This document shows, piece after piece, positions 21,338 to 32,747 of a DNA stretch of 64,000 nt. The stretch comes from Siderastrea radians. Lineage: Eukaryota; Cnidaria; Anthozoa; Scleractinia; Rhizangiidae. The stretch covers positions 5,036,866-5,100,865 of the forward strand of contig OZ024892.1 in NCBI GenBank assembly GCA_964017195.1. The letters are read 5' to 3'. A model generated the notes under the pieces. The model was not told the origin of the DNA. It was given only the letters and a program-made list of their open reading frames with translations, and ran no database searches. The stretch's first letter is position 1; each line of letters opens with the position of its first letter. The position numbers were made by a program, and so were the translations under genes.

Positions 21338-21665
21338 AGCCTCATGGTACTCCGTAGTGACGTAGGACTGATGACAGATAGAATTTTACAATTAAACGAG
21401 ACTTACCTGTAAGTTGACGTTTGATTTGAATTCTATCCTGTCATCAGTCGGGAAGGAAGGAGTAACATGCCCTCCCTATTGGCATTTACCCATCCCTACT
21501 CCTTCGTTCCTGTGACGTCCAACAAGCCCTTTCTTTAAATAATGGCTCAATAGGCTAGCGCGCGTGCTTCTCATGTTACTCCTTCGTTCCGGACTGATGA
21601 CAGGATAGAATTCAATTCAAACGTCAACTTACAGGTAAGTCTCGTTTAATTGTAAAATTAAATGG
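21338..21665. repeat. DIRS right end: internal complementary region and inverted terminal repeat
   Basis: The segment 21345-21385 is the inverted copy of 11425-11465. Then 21385-21450 (TTACAATTAAACGAGACTTA..) is repeated inverted at 21593-21665, with 21535-21575 inverted against 11468-11505. This arrangement is expected when DIRS ends template each other during circle formation. Confidence 0.75.
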
Positions 21666-22642
21666 AATTCAGCCCAGAGTTAAGCGATATGGCGAATACA
21701 ATATCACAAGAGTGAACCTTATTACGGACAAAAACGTGCCAAGGAAGCGAACAGCTGCCGATAAGCTGCAGTAACATGTCTAACATTGCGAGGCCTAGCA
21801 ATCAAAAGCATCTCGCTGCCGTGACACTGGTCGAGTGGCGCCAATTTTTGAGTAATTTAAGAGCGGATGTCTGTAAATATCAACCGAGGGTGGGAAATAT
21901 AAAAAATTTGAAAAATCCCAAAAAAATTATGTAGACTTCCCTAGCCATTCTATTAATGAAAATATAAATTTTAGTTTCATCGGATAAATATTTTGGCGGT
22001 ACGGCGGGTGTCAAGTTTGGGCCCTTCACGGCCTCCGCCAGACCGCTTTTTCGGGGCCCGAGGCCGGGCTACGAAAATAGCTCGATTTGAATCTAGCTCA
22101 AACATCATTCAACCCAAAAAGCGTCTTATCGTATTAAAAGGACTTTAACACACATTTTGAGTGGTAAAATGCTTCAATTGATTATGACTAGAATATTTTA
22201 CAGATTTTCAAATATTTACAAAATTTCGAGGATTTCACGCGAGCAAAATGTTGTCGAAATTCGAAGGCCTAAAATCCCACCCGGTACCTAGTTTCAACCA
22301 GCAAAAGACATTCCACATTAAAAAGCAATCTCTAAGCTTTCAAAATATGGTTTTAAAACTCTGGGCAACACATGAAATGAATTTATGGGAACCCGAAATT
22401 CAGAGAGCACTTGAGTGAAATTTGATCTTTCTGACTTGACAGTTTTGAGGTTCGCGCGACAAACAAATCAATACGCAAACAAATGTTTCAGCCAAAATAC
22501 GTTTGATTTAGGTAAGCTCAAGTCCCAAAGTAATACATACATGCTTCATGGACATTAGGTGGAAATTTCACATCCATTTTTTATCCAAAAAGAATTAATA
22601 TCTCAACTTTCAGGAATTTGAACTTGCCTCGCTAATGTAAAC

Positions 22643-22924
22643 ATGTGGGTCAAGTTCTTACCACGACACAGCGAAGTGTTCAAAATCTACACCAAATATC
22701 TATCCTGTCTAGTAGATAATCAGGTCTACAATATGTTTGTTTTTACCTTGTGTCCTTGTTTGCCTTCATTTCCGCAAAAAACTGAGGCAAACTACAGCGA
22801 AATCCCCGCGCACTCGACGTGTCACAAGTCTTGTGGAAGTGCTATTACGTGCCGAGTCGAGATTGCGTTACATAACATGACACACAGGGAGACCCGTTAC
22901 TTCAGGATTATTTCCGAGTTGTGA
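22643..22924 (+). CDS. Unrecognised 93-codon ORF in left inverted-repeat arm
   Basis: ATG 22643, starting MWVKFLPRHSEVFKIYTKYL and ending FRIISEL. It has several Cys (CPCLPSF, STCHKSCGSAITC) but no family I know. A near-identical frame with the same start and stop exists in the opposite arm. That may reflect coding constraint or only the youth of the repeat. It may be part of an exon of a lost transposon gene. Confidence 0.25.
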   Translation: MWVKFLPRHSEVFKIYTKYLSCLVDNQVYNMFVFTLCPCLPSFPQKTEANYSEIPAHSTCHKSCGSAITCRVEIALHNMTHRETRYFRIISEL

Positions 22925-25186
22925 AAAAAAGTCCATCTCTAATCGACATGTTGTAGGTATGCCATTGGAATGAGCTGGCAATCTCAAATTTTCATACTTT
23001 GCAGTTTTAACCATCACAGACTTGTGATCCCCGATCGTGCCAAACAGTATTCATTAGCGCTATGTAAATAACCTGTTCTTTTTCAGTAGTTGCTTGTTGT
23101 TGTTCCCCACATTTGTTCTGATGTTTATCAGATTGGAAAATACCCTAATGCATTGTGCAATACTTTTACAATACCCTAATATAGAAAGCACAAGTAAGAG
23201 TGTCCCGGTACAGTCTGATCTTGCGCTTGCGGCATCAATCTTGATAACCCGGTCTCGTTCTGTAAACTAGCGCTGAAAATAACTGAAGCATCATTGCCAG
23301 CTAGTACAAGTCTGCTCGATAATGTGAGACGATACAGCGTGAGAATATGGAGCGCTGGTTGGTTCCCCGCGCTCCCGTTTCCTCTCTCCAGCGCTTCCGC
23401 TTCCCTCTTTTTTCTTTCACTGGTGTTTACTAACGGGAGCCTCTGCGGAGAGAGGTTCAAGTACCAAATATCCCAGCACGGAGTACGTGCGCATCGGAGA
23501 GTGCAACCGATCAATTGAGCGTCACTTTAGACACCCTGCAAGGCAGTTTTGCTAACTGTGGTTTGAACACTGAAGCAGAGCTGATATTAGCCAAGCCAGG
23601 TAGTATAGGTCTGAGACATATTTTAATATTAATCTCACGTTAAGCTGTACTCTAGTGTTGTGTACGCGCGCGCTGATTTGCACTAATGTATTTACCTATT
23701 TTCTCATAAGTTGATTTACCAATGAACGGGCGTCAAAAGCGCGGTACGCTTTTTTGCAAGGTAGAGCTAATGTATTACACCCTACTTATGCGATTTGCTT
23801 GCTCTCTGTCTGATTTTTTGGGTATTTTATCACCTGATAAAGAAATTAGCAATTGTAAAACGCGCGCCGATTGGCTACAGTGAGTGGATGTATTATGGAA
23901 CACCCATGCCCGAATCAAAGCACTAAGAGACGGTCCAAGGGGGAAGGTGCTGGTTTTTGTTTTTCTTTTCTGGGGTAGCGTTTGTGCTTGATTTTTTAAA
24001 GTTATTTTGTGTGATTTATTTATCACTTTTTGTTCTTTTTGTCCTTGCACGAACTGTTTTTCTTGGAATTTAGGCTTGCACGATTTTTATTTTGGGATTT
24101 CTGCACTCCTCCCCTAAACTATCTAATGACCAGTCCCTAACAAAACTCGGCAAAATGAGACTGAAAATATCCGCCGTAGGATTCAAGGAAAATCCGTTAC
24201 CCGACCCGGTTTTATGCGTTGTTGTAAAATGCAAGTTCTGCACTATGTACAACAGGAACTATATATGTCAAAAAATTGAAAGTTAAATTCCACTTTTAGG
24301 CTCAAGGGGCCTATTTTAGGAGGGCTTTTTATGGAGAGTGTTTTGCGTTTCAAGAATAAGGGGCCTATATTTGAGGGCAGGGGCTTATAAAATGAGGGAT
24401 GGCGCCTTTTTTTGGAATTTTACGGTACTCCCAGTAAGACAAGGAAGCCCGCGTATAAGAACAGCTGGAGACCCAGCGCTCTTTGTGGCCTTTCCCAAAG
24501 GAACCGGAAATAAAACAACGCTGGATCCGAGTAATTGCCAGAAAAGTTGTGAGTATCGATTTTTATCGATTGATCGATACAATCGAAAACGTTGACGTGA
24601 TTGGCTAATATCAGCTCTGCTTCAGTGTTCAAACCACAGTTAGCAAAACTGGCTTGCAGGGTGTCTGTAAAGTGGCGCTCAATTGATCGGTTGCAGTCAC
24701 CGATGCGCACGTACTCTGTGCTGGGATATTTGGTACTTGAACCACACTCGCCCCCAACCAGCGCTCCATATTCGCACGCTGTATCGTCTCACATTATCGA
24801 GCAGACTTGTACTAGCTGGCAATGATGCTTACTTATTTTCAGCGCTAGTTTATAGAACGAGACCGGGCTATCAAGATTGGTGCCGCAAGCGCAAGATCAG
24901 ACTGTACCGGGACACTCTTACTTGTGCTTTCTATATTAGGGTATTGCAAAAGTATTGCACAACGCATTAGGGTATTTTCCAATCTGATAGACATCAGGAC
25001 AAATGTGGGGAACAAAAACAAACAACTAACAAGAGCAGGTTATTTACATAGCACTAACGAATACTGTTTGGCAAGTTCGGGGATCACAAGTCTGCGAGAG
25101 TTAAAACTGCAAAGTATGAAAAATTGAGATTGCCAGCTCATTCCAATGGCCTACCTACAACATGTAGATTAGAGATGGACTTTTTT

Positions 25187-25468
25187 TCACAACTCAGAAA
25201 TAATCCTGAAGTAACGGGTCTCCCTGTGTGTCATGTTATGTAACGCAATCTCGACTCGGCACGTAATAGCACTTCCACGAGACTTGTGACACGTCGAGCG
25301 CGCGGGGATTTCGCTGTAGTTTGCCTCAGTTTTTTGCGGAAATGAAGACAAACAAGGGCACAAGGTAAAAACAAACATATTGTAGACCTGATTATCTACT
25401 AGACAGGATAGATATTTGGTGTAGATTTTGAACACTTCGCTGTGTCGTGATAAGAACTTGACCCACAT
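25187..25468 (-). CDS. Unrecognised 93-codon ORF in right inverted-repeat arm
   Basis: Mirror copy of the ORF at 22643-22924, with the same ATG and stop positions and about three residue changes (SRHSEV, PCLSSF, ARSTCHKSRG). No function is assigned. Confidence 0.25.
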   Translation of the reverse strand: MWVKFLSRHSEVFKIYTKYLSCLVDNQVYNMFVFTLCPCLSSFPQKTEANYSEIPARSTCHKSRGSAITCRVEIALHNMTHRETRYFRIISEL

Positions 25469-26491
25469 GTTTACATTACCGAGGCAAGTTCAAATACCTG
25501 AAAGTCGAGATATGAGTTCTTTTCGGATGAAAATGGATGTAAAATTTTCCATCTAATGTCTATGAGGCACATATGTATTAGTTTGGGACTTGAGCTTACC
25601 TAAATTAAAAGTATTTTGGCTGAAACATTTGTTTGATTATTGATTTGTTTGTTCTGCAAACCTCAAAACTGTCAAGTCAGAAAGATCAAATTTGACTCAA
25701 GTGCTCCCTGAATTTCGGGTTCCCATAAATTCATTTCATGTGTTGCCCAGAGTTTTAAAACCATATTTTGAAAGCTTAGAGATTGCTTTTTAATGTGGAA
25801 TGTCTTTTGCTGTTTGAAACTAGGTACCGGGTGTGATTTTAGGCCTTCGAATTTCGACAACATTTTGCTCGAGTGAAATCCTCGAAATTTCGTAAATATT
25901 TAAAAATCTGTAAAATATTCTAGTCACAATCAATTCAAGCATTTGACCACGCAAAATGTGTGTTAAAGTCCCTTTGATACGATAAGAAGCTTAATATGTT
26001 TGAATAATGTTTGAATTAGATTCAAATCGAGCTATTATCGTAGCCGGTCTCGGGCCCCAAAAACGCGGTCTGGCGGAGACCGTGAAGCGCCCCAACTTGA
26101 CACCCGCCGTATCGCGAAAATATTTATCCGATGAAACTAAAATTTATATTTTCATTAATAGAATGCCTAGGGAAGTCTACATAATTTTGGGGGGATTTTA
26201 CAAATTTTTATTTTTCCCACCCTCGGTCGATATTTACAGACATCCGCTCTGAAATTCGGTCCTTACTCATTGAAAACGTGAGTACTGATCCGTCGGATGA
26301 AAACCGCCAAGAGAACTTTGGACCCCCGAATCGTATAATTTTACAAGATTTTTATTCGATCTGAAATAAATACAGCAAATCACATATTTACAAACAAAAG
26401 AAACTAATCTTACTAACCGAAAATAAAAGACCTAAGTACATCGTATCAACCGAGAAACTCGAAAAGAATTAACTGAGTAAACCAAGCGGTC

Positions 26492-27541
26492 AATGAATGA
26501 TTTACCAGTAACCGGATATCCATGTTATGCGCAAAGGATTCTGGGATCGCTAGGGGTCAAACATTGCAAGTCGCTAGAAAGAAATGTATCGCGTAAAGTT
26601 GTTTCTTCGTCAAAAGCAGTGAATGTGGACAAAAAATAACGCTTTTTCGCTGTGATTTTGTGAGTTTTGTATTAGTTTCTGTGTGTTCAGTGCGATAAAA
26701 TCTATCGATAAATACTCTTTCTTGCGTAGACATCTACATCACGCCATGGTCTCGAAATAGTACACATTCAGGTTTTAATTTGAGGGTATTGACTCAATAA
26801 AGCCTTTTTCAGTTGTAATTACGTGTGCTAATATTGCTGAGTCGTTTATGCCACAAGTATAAATAAGAAATATGCCCGGCCGCGATCACTGTGCTGTGTG
26901 GGGTTGTGACAACGATCGAAGGTACCCAGAAAACTGAACAAAAAATTCTTCTTCACTTTGGTGTATTGAGATTCTACTCGCCAAAGAACAAGCAAGATGT
27001 TTTGTCATGGGCTAGAGCTATAAATCGTGAGAAATTCAAGGTCACAATGGGTACCAAGGTCTGCTCGAATTATTTGGTACAAGGATATTAAGAATTCGAA
27101 ACTCTCTTAGTCGCACACAACCTTTGTTTATGAAAGGTTATGACTGTGAGGATAAACCTCAAAGACCTGCTCCGAAGATTAGAAATACAGAAATATCAGA
27201 GAAAAAGACAAGAAAAAGGAGGCAAAGTGGTAGTGAGAAATAGCTTATAGGTACTAATACATGGCGTGATGTGGATTTCACAATTAACCTTACGCAAGAA
27301 AGAGTGTTTATCGACAGATTCTATCGCACTAAACACACAGAAACTTACAATTACCACGTACCAACACCAGTCAAAAAATCACAGCGAAAAAGCGTTATTC
27401 TTTGTCCAAATTCACTGCTTTTGACGAAGAAACAACTTTACGCCATACACTTCTTTATAGCGACTTGCAATGTTTGCCCCCTAGCGATCCCAGAATCCTT
27501 TGCGCATAACCAGGCATCCGGTTACTGGTAAATCATTCATT
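26492..27541. mobile_element. Non-autonomous TIR element carrying a THAP-domain fragment
   Basis: Inverted arms AATGAATGATTTACCAGTAA (26492-~26745 and ~27262-27541, about 260 bp) surround a decayed coding segment with a THAP zinc-finger domain. THAP domains occur in P-element transposases and in Kolobok-type elements, so this is probably an internally deleted relative of such a transposon. No target duplication was resolved. Confidence 0.7.
26872..27241 (+). pseudogene. THAP-type zinc finger fragment, frameshifted
   Basis: ATG 26872 gives MPGRDHCAVWGCDNDRRYPE, the C-x4-C start of a THAP domain. A frameshift near 26925-26940 moves to a frame with FGVLRFYSPKNKQDVLSWAR, INREKF and KVCSNYLV (the C-x2-H position reads CSNY). 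A further break near 27088 leads to PLFMKGYD and a basic tail ending near 27241. The DNA-binding domain is clear, but no catalytic domain follows. Confidence 0.7.
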
Positions 27542-28460
27542 ACACAATCGTTATTCACGTGCGATCCATTACACAAATTACACTAAAAGAAATCCAAAAG
27601 AAACAACTTAGATAACAAAGCTTGCAACGCTAAATAGAAAATCAACTTACCTCGTGGCGGGGTTCCATAGTTCACTGTGAAAACGGGAAAGTCCTCAAAA
27701 AAACGGGAAAGCTAACTTAAATTATCAACACTTGTAAAACCATCTGAAACTTGATTAATTCATAATGTCAATCAATAAACTTCCGGTGTAATAATTAAAC
27801 TAAACGTCAAAATCAATGTCACACAACGTTCTTCATGAAAACAAGTACGTTAGAGTACATTGCAATTGCTACCATTCTTTAACCTTTAAAGCAGAGGTGG
27901 GACTCTTCAAAAGGCTAATGTATCCATTACAATACAAAAGAAATGGAATTTAACATACCTTTGTCGAAGGACAAAACATAAACAATGGCATCTTCACGTT
28001 AAATGCCTCCCAAAGAAAGGCTTGGAAAAATAGCACAGACCACGAATGTGTTTAGAAATTCTACGGCTATGGGAACTTTAAATAACCAAAAACAAATGCA
28101 AAACAAAAGATTTCCCAATATCGACCTTGAAGAAGGAGAAAAATCCAAGCAAAATCCAAGAACAACCTTTTAGGAAACTGTCAAGAACGAACCTATTGAA
28201 TTTCACGCAAAGCACAGTGTGGGGACCTTTATTTCCTCCTTGCCACACAGGCGAACCACTCCATTATTCTCGAATTCGCTCATTTAAAATTCCAACGATT
28301 CCTACGCCCATTGCCACCTCTCTACATAACAAAACATCCCTTAATATTATTTTCACCCAACTTTGCATCTTACTTTCACATCAAAACGCTCATCAAAACA
28401 AAATTTATTCGCTGAACACAACCACTGATTTTTTTGTGGCTTCAGCGAAGCTGAGACCAC
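27542..28460. other. No gene recognised
   Basis: AT-rich sequence. No domain, RNA gene or element ends are seen. Confidence 0.4.
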
Positions 28461-29029
28461 TACCGTGTGGCACCAATATTTTTGCGGAAGTTTAATTTTG
28501 CGAATGGCGATTATTTTTGTGTGTTTTGCAGGACTAATTTTTGCGATTGGGGAAACTTTTATTCTTCCTTGGAATTAATTTTTGCGATTTTCCGGAAGCC
28601 GCCTTCTATTTGGAATTATAACATTCTCGTTTTTTGAGTATAAACAATCGAATGCAGGTGAACAACATGCAGATGTATAACACGTTAAATCAGTTAATCA
28701 ATGCAGTACCTTCAGACGATCCTTTTCTTTAAAGCTTTTAACAGCTGAATACTTGCAATGTACCGACTGTAATTTCGTTAATTCTGAATGTTTTGCTTCT
28801 AATTTCGTTTTATTTTTGAACGAAAGAGACGGTTTAAGTAAATGGGCACCAACATAATAATACATCACATGTAAAAGGCGATGTTTGTATATAAATTTCG
28901 ACAATGGAGTAAATTTTTGCGGGAATTATTTTTTTCGCGGGAACGTTTTTTGCGGATCATGAAAAAACCGCGAAAAATCCCAAAAATTGGAATCCGGAAA
29001 AAATTAGTGCCACAGTCAGCCACACGGTA
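28461..29029. mobile_element. MITE with TACCGTGTGGC termini
   Basis: The left end TACCGTGTGGCACCAATATT and the right end (complement of GCCACACGGTA) form inverted termini, with many TTTTTGCG / CGCAAAAA-type subterminal repeats inside (28485-28570 and 28915-28985). TA at both ends may be the target site. No coding capacity. Confidence 0.65.
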
Positions 29030-29897
29030 TGTCAGCACGTGCGATGTTTCTGGCTTTTTTGACAGTTTGCTACGTGACTAGTCGCGCAAGACTTGCACAA
29101 GACATACGATGGCATGATCTTTTCTAACAAGGCACGCTTATTACTCGATTTTAGCCGTGTGTTCCAAAATGTAAGTCCGTGTGAAATAATGTGGGAAATA
29201 AAAAAGGGCTTATTTATATATTTGTCTGGATACGGGAGTTGCCACGTTCGCCAAGCATGATGTCACGCAAGAAGATGACGTACGGGACTTTCAAGATCGG
29301 CTATTCTCTTCTGGTTCAAACAATACAGAATTAATTTTTGTGACACGTTACGCTTCCTACTAGATCCAAAATATTTGTCCATGGAAAAATAATCTTTATA
29401 ATAGAAAGCCACAAAATTAAATTTCAATCCATCGAGCTTCCGCGAAACATATGAGAATGAGCTTCAGAAAGGACTGTTTTGTGTTATTTTGTTTGTCCCA
29501 TATTCACACTGTTGTCAGATATTTTACAGATTTTATCTCACTTTCTTCTTGTTTCGTCGTAATTTGAAGCCACGCTTGTAAGCATTATATTAGCGTACCA
29601 TCTATTGATCAATGACGTATACGAATTCGAAACCACTAACATAAACTCAAACATTGATCTTTAATTTGATCACCCTCAAATCTGTAAAAAGCCCTGAGAA
29701 CGAGGTTGCACAATATCGGACACAGCTCCACTTATAAGGTAAACTCTGTCTAAAAACTAATACTTTTCGGATGCTCAACGCTACTCCAATAAATAACATC
29801 ACAATAGTGTACCTTGGTATACGCACGTTCATTCAATGACCATTTCCGTACCTCTCATTGACAGCTACAAAATAGCTCACGCACGCTATGCGTGCCT
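29030..29897. other. No gene recognised
   Basis: I see no supported feature in this stretch. Homology to the PAN module resumes just after it. Confidence 0.4.
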
Positions 29898-30149
29898 ATG
29901 TTTATGTATGGCATCAGATTTTGACAGACCTGATTAATAAGGTTGTCGACTACAGTTTCGAGCTCTTTAAACATTTAATCATGTTAATCATTTTCAATAG
30001 GACACATCAGTAGAGCCAGTATCAGTAGAGACGTTAGTGATCTCACGAATTCTTTATTGAACGGGCAAGTTTATAAACAATTGATTCTTAGATATAGTCT
30101 TGCGAAAGCCGATAATTTGGGTTATCTTCGCAACAGTGTCAAGAGATAA
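29898..30149 (+). promoter_or_regulatory. Presumed 5' flank of PAN copy 1 (module right block, resumed)
   Basis: It matches 34697-34949, directly upstream of the intact PAN gene, including GTCGACTACAGTTTCGAG, CTCACGAATTCTTTATTGAACGG and CGATAATTTGGGTTATCTTCG. Its conservation across three copies (also about 42720-42990) suggests promoter or 5' UTR function, but no defined promoter element was identified. Confidence 0.45.
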
Positions 30150-30498
30150 ATGGCGCTTAAGCAATTGTTAGCCTTAATTCTGCTGGTAAATGTTTGGCGC
30201 AAAGCAGTTTTTGGAGCAGATTAAACATCTCAGCAGTTTCTGGCGAGTTCTGTGCCTCTCACCATAACGTACCACAATAAGTATTTGCCCGGCCACGTTA
30301 TGCAAAGACTTCACCTAGATGATTGGTTACAATGTCTTTCTCCTTGTACAAGCACGGAAGATTGCATTTCTTACAACTTCGACAAGAAATTGGGAGCATG
30401 CGAGCTTAACAGCGATGGAATAACCAGACCAGGAGGGAATTGCCATGAGGAAAAATCGCTGCTGTTCTCTCCTGGTCTGGTTTTTCATCAAATAAGAG
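30150..30498 (+). pseudogene. PAN/apple-domain exon, copy 1, with stop after the signal peptide
   Basis: ATG 30150 encodes a signal peptide (MALKQLLALILLVNVWRKAVFGAD). TAA at 30222-30224 then stands where copy 2 has TCG (Ser), two substitutions away. The rest of the PAN domain remains open (WLQCLSPCTSTEDCISYNF, CELNSDGI) and ends at a normal donor (AGAG|GTGAGC, exon end 30498, phase 1). No TSP1 exon lies between it and copy 2. It is very probably a pseudogene. Confidence 0.8.
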
Positions 30499-30889
30499 GT
30501 GAGCATAAAATTTCTTTTGTTTAAAGAGGTGAACAACAATATAACCACATCTTGCATCTGATTTTCGAACGGCAAAAAAAATTCTTCTGCAATGTTGTTT
30601 CGCTGGCGCGATTAAAAAAAATAGGACAGGAAGTTAATCTCTTCGAAGTCTTAAATCATTGACGTAAAGAAACGGGAAGTCGAAAACAGTGGGCTATAAA
30701 TTAAAACACATTGCGTGCAGCCCAAACAACACTTCAATGCCGGAATGTCAGTTAACTAAGCAAATAAGTGTAGTTTTGTCTTCCGAAGACTCACCTAATG
30801 TTGATATTTGTTATGTCAGAATTTATATTTCTAAGAACGGCACCTCAAAGGTTTATTTAGTCTTATTTTTATCTCGCAGTTCTTGCATA

Positions 30890-32747
30890 ACAATTGTAAA
30901 ATCAAATACAGTGAGGGGTTAGTCGTGACATTACATCAGAACAATCCCAATTTGTTTTATTGGCTTTTTTCCAGCTGAAAATACGTTTTTGCAGTATGTG
31001 GGATGCATAAACCATCCCTAAATCTCACGCACTGAAAATAAAGCCAATTAGAGATTTACTTGCAACCAGATGTCTTTTAGTCGGCGACTTTTAATGTAAC
31101 TGTCCATGACGGAAACGCAAATAAACGTAGATGAAAACAATAGCAAGCGCCATGATGCTCTGCTGGAAATAATGGTTTTTGTCGGAAATTAAACAACAAA
31201 TTGGCCAAGTTGTTTGAAATAAAAAAAGACATCTTTTTGCTGACAGAAATTACTATCACCACCTATATTTTGCACTTACTTATTAGAAGGACCAGGCAAA
31301 ACAAACCGGGAAAACTCTCAATGTGTTCAATTCTCAAGTTCAATTCTTTGTGACGCTAAAATTTAGGTTTTTATGCGCAGCCTAAACAAAATCTGCTAAA
31401 AGGCGAAAACTATTAAACCTCTCGCGATATTTTCCTACAATAAATAAACTTTTTTCTGAAACTGGGTAATTAAACAAAACCTGTTAGTATTAGTTTTTCG
31501 CTTTAGTCAGCGACAATAAGTTGCACTTGTTAATTTACAAAACCAAAGAAAAGAACTTGAAAAAGCTGTTCTAAGGCAAGCTTACAACAGAAAATAGCGA
31601 TTTTTGCGACTTGAATGAAAACGTATTAATAAACGCTAAAAGCAAGAAAAAATTTTGTTTCAAAATTGTCATCCCTTTAACATATGGATTAGCATTTTTG
31701 TTGCCAGTTCTTGCATTTGTGATTTTATCTTATTTCCGGTAACCCCTTTAGGGAGGAATTTACTCCAATTGCCTAACATTGCATCTACGTTTTTTAAATA
31801 AAGCGACAGAAAAATTCACCTACCTCTGATCTGCTGAAAAATCGAACCTAAAAAGTAAAAAGTTGTAAGAAATGCAGTTTTCAGCGCTTGTACAAGCAGA
31901 CAGTCATTGTAACCAATCAGTTAGATGAAGTCTTTTCATAACATAGCCGGCCAAGACCTTATTGACTGTGATACGTGACTGAAATGAAAAAACTTGGCAG
32001 CGATTGTTGAGATGACGAATCTGCTCCAAGATCTGCTTTGGAACAAACATTTACAAGCAACAGCAGGATAAAAAACTTCCATTTAAATGAGGGCTTCAGG
32101 TAGTGTTGAAGTTCTGGGACATCACTAGCGAGATCCATTGTTAAAAAAAACCAAATGGCTTTATCGTGTAAGATAGGTTCGATAATTGATGTAAAAACCG
32201 TGGCAATCAATTTCTAAGGTTTTCAACACCAACATGAGTAACTCACTATCTCTTCCACTTTCATAATGACAACTCACATTGTTCCATATTGAAATGATCA
32301 TTTCTGGCTCTTATGGAAAATTATAATGATAAATATTCAATGAACTTCAACAACGTAATTGGCTGCCTCGCTTACTTGAAATGTCAACATTTATGAAAAA
32401 GTAGCTAATGGAATACCGACAATGTTTCGTGCGTTAATTCCCGGGCATAATGGCGCCAGAGTTGCGTCAGAATGCAACCTTTGTGTTACCCTGGGGATGT
32501 ATATTTCATAATTATAAAACAGATGTTTTACTTAATGAGAGCATAACTGGGTCAAAAGCTAAGTACCTAATGCACGAGTCGATTAACATACTAACTGAAA
32601 CTGTCAGTGTCGACTGGTATCACAGTAGTGTGACAAGTTTTCCGCCAATGTTCAAAATGACGAGATTTGGCTAATTTTGTTTAACATTAATCGACGCAAA
32701 AAGGCTTTACATGATAAAGAAGAAATAAACAAGAAAAAATAGGGGAA
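30890..32747. repeat. Left block of module 2 (duplicate of 53915-55800)
   Basis: The segment is collinear with 53915-55800. Shared marks include GTGAGGGG-TTAGTCGTGACAT, GTCGGCGACTTTTAATGTAAC, the minus-strand PAN exon and the spacer ending ATTAACATACTAACTGAAAC. It shows a segmental duplication that includes intron, exon and upstream region of the minus-strand PAN gene. Confidence 0.85.
31824..32138 (-). pseudogene. PAN/apple-domain exon, minus copy of module 2, internally deleted
   Basis: ATG 32138 gives MDLASDVPELQHYLKPSFKW and a hydrophobic signal (FFILLLLVNV), then SKADLGADSSSQQSLPSF. The frame then breaks (a stop after FISVTYHSQ). Relative to the intact copy at 54848-55241, about 80-100 bp encoding the C-terminal Cys residues of the PAN domain is deleted. 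The donor site (AGAG|GTAGGT, end 31824) remains. Confidence 0.8.

Larger units (their letters stand above)
11425..21665 (+). mobile_element. DIRS-type tyrosine-recombinase retrotransposon carrying a nested LINE
   Basis: The order is inverted terminal repeat, gag-like ORF, RT/RNase H, tyrosine recombinase, then a complex right end. The left end (11425-11505, TCTGTCATCAGTCC..TAGCTTATTGAGCCATT) recurs inverted at 21535-21610. Internal complementary segments lie at 21338-21450, with an inverted partner at 21590-21665. This matches the DIRS1 design of inverted repeats plus an internal complementary region used as a template for circular DNA. I see no methyltransferase ORF. It is disabled by stops, a frameshift, small duplications and the LINE at 14208-19520. 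Confidence 0.88.
21854..26256. mobile_element. 4.4 kb element with ~1.7 kb terminal inverted repeats
   Basis: Sequence from 21854 (AATTTAAGAGCGGATGTCTGTAAATAT) to about 23598 is repeated inverted from 26256 back to about 24599, with moderate divergence. An 85-bp segment at about 23368-23455 is present only on the left. The ~1 kb centre has no recognisable transposase. Each arm carries a 93-codon ORF (see separate entries). It fits a foldback-type or internally deleted DNA transposon. I could not define a target duplication, so the exact ends are uncertain by a few bases. Confidence 0.75.
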
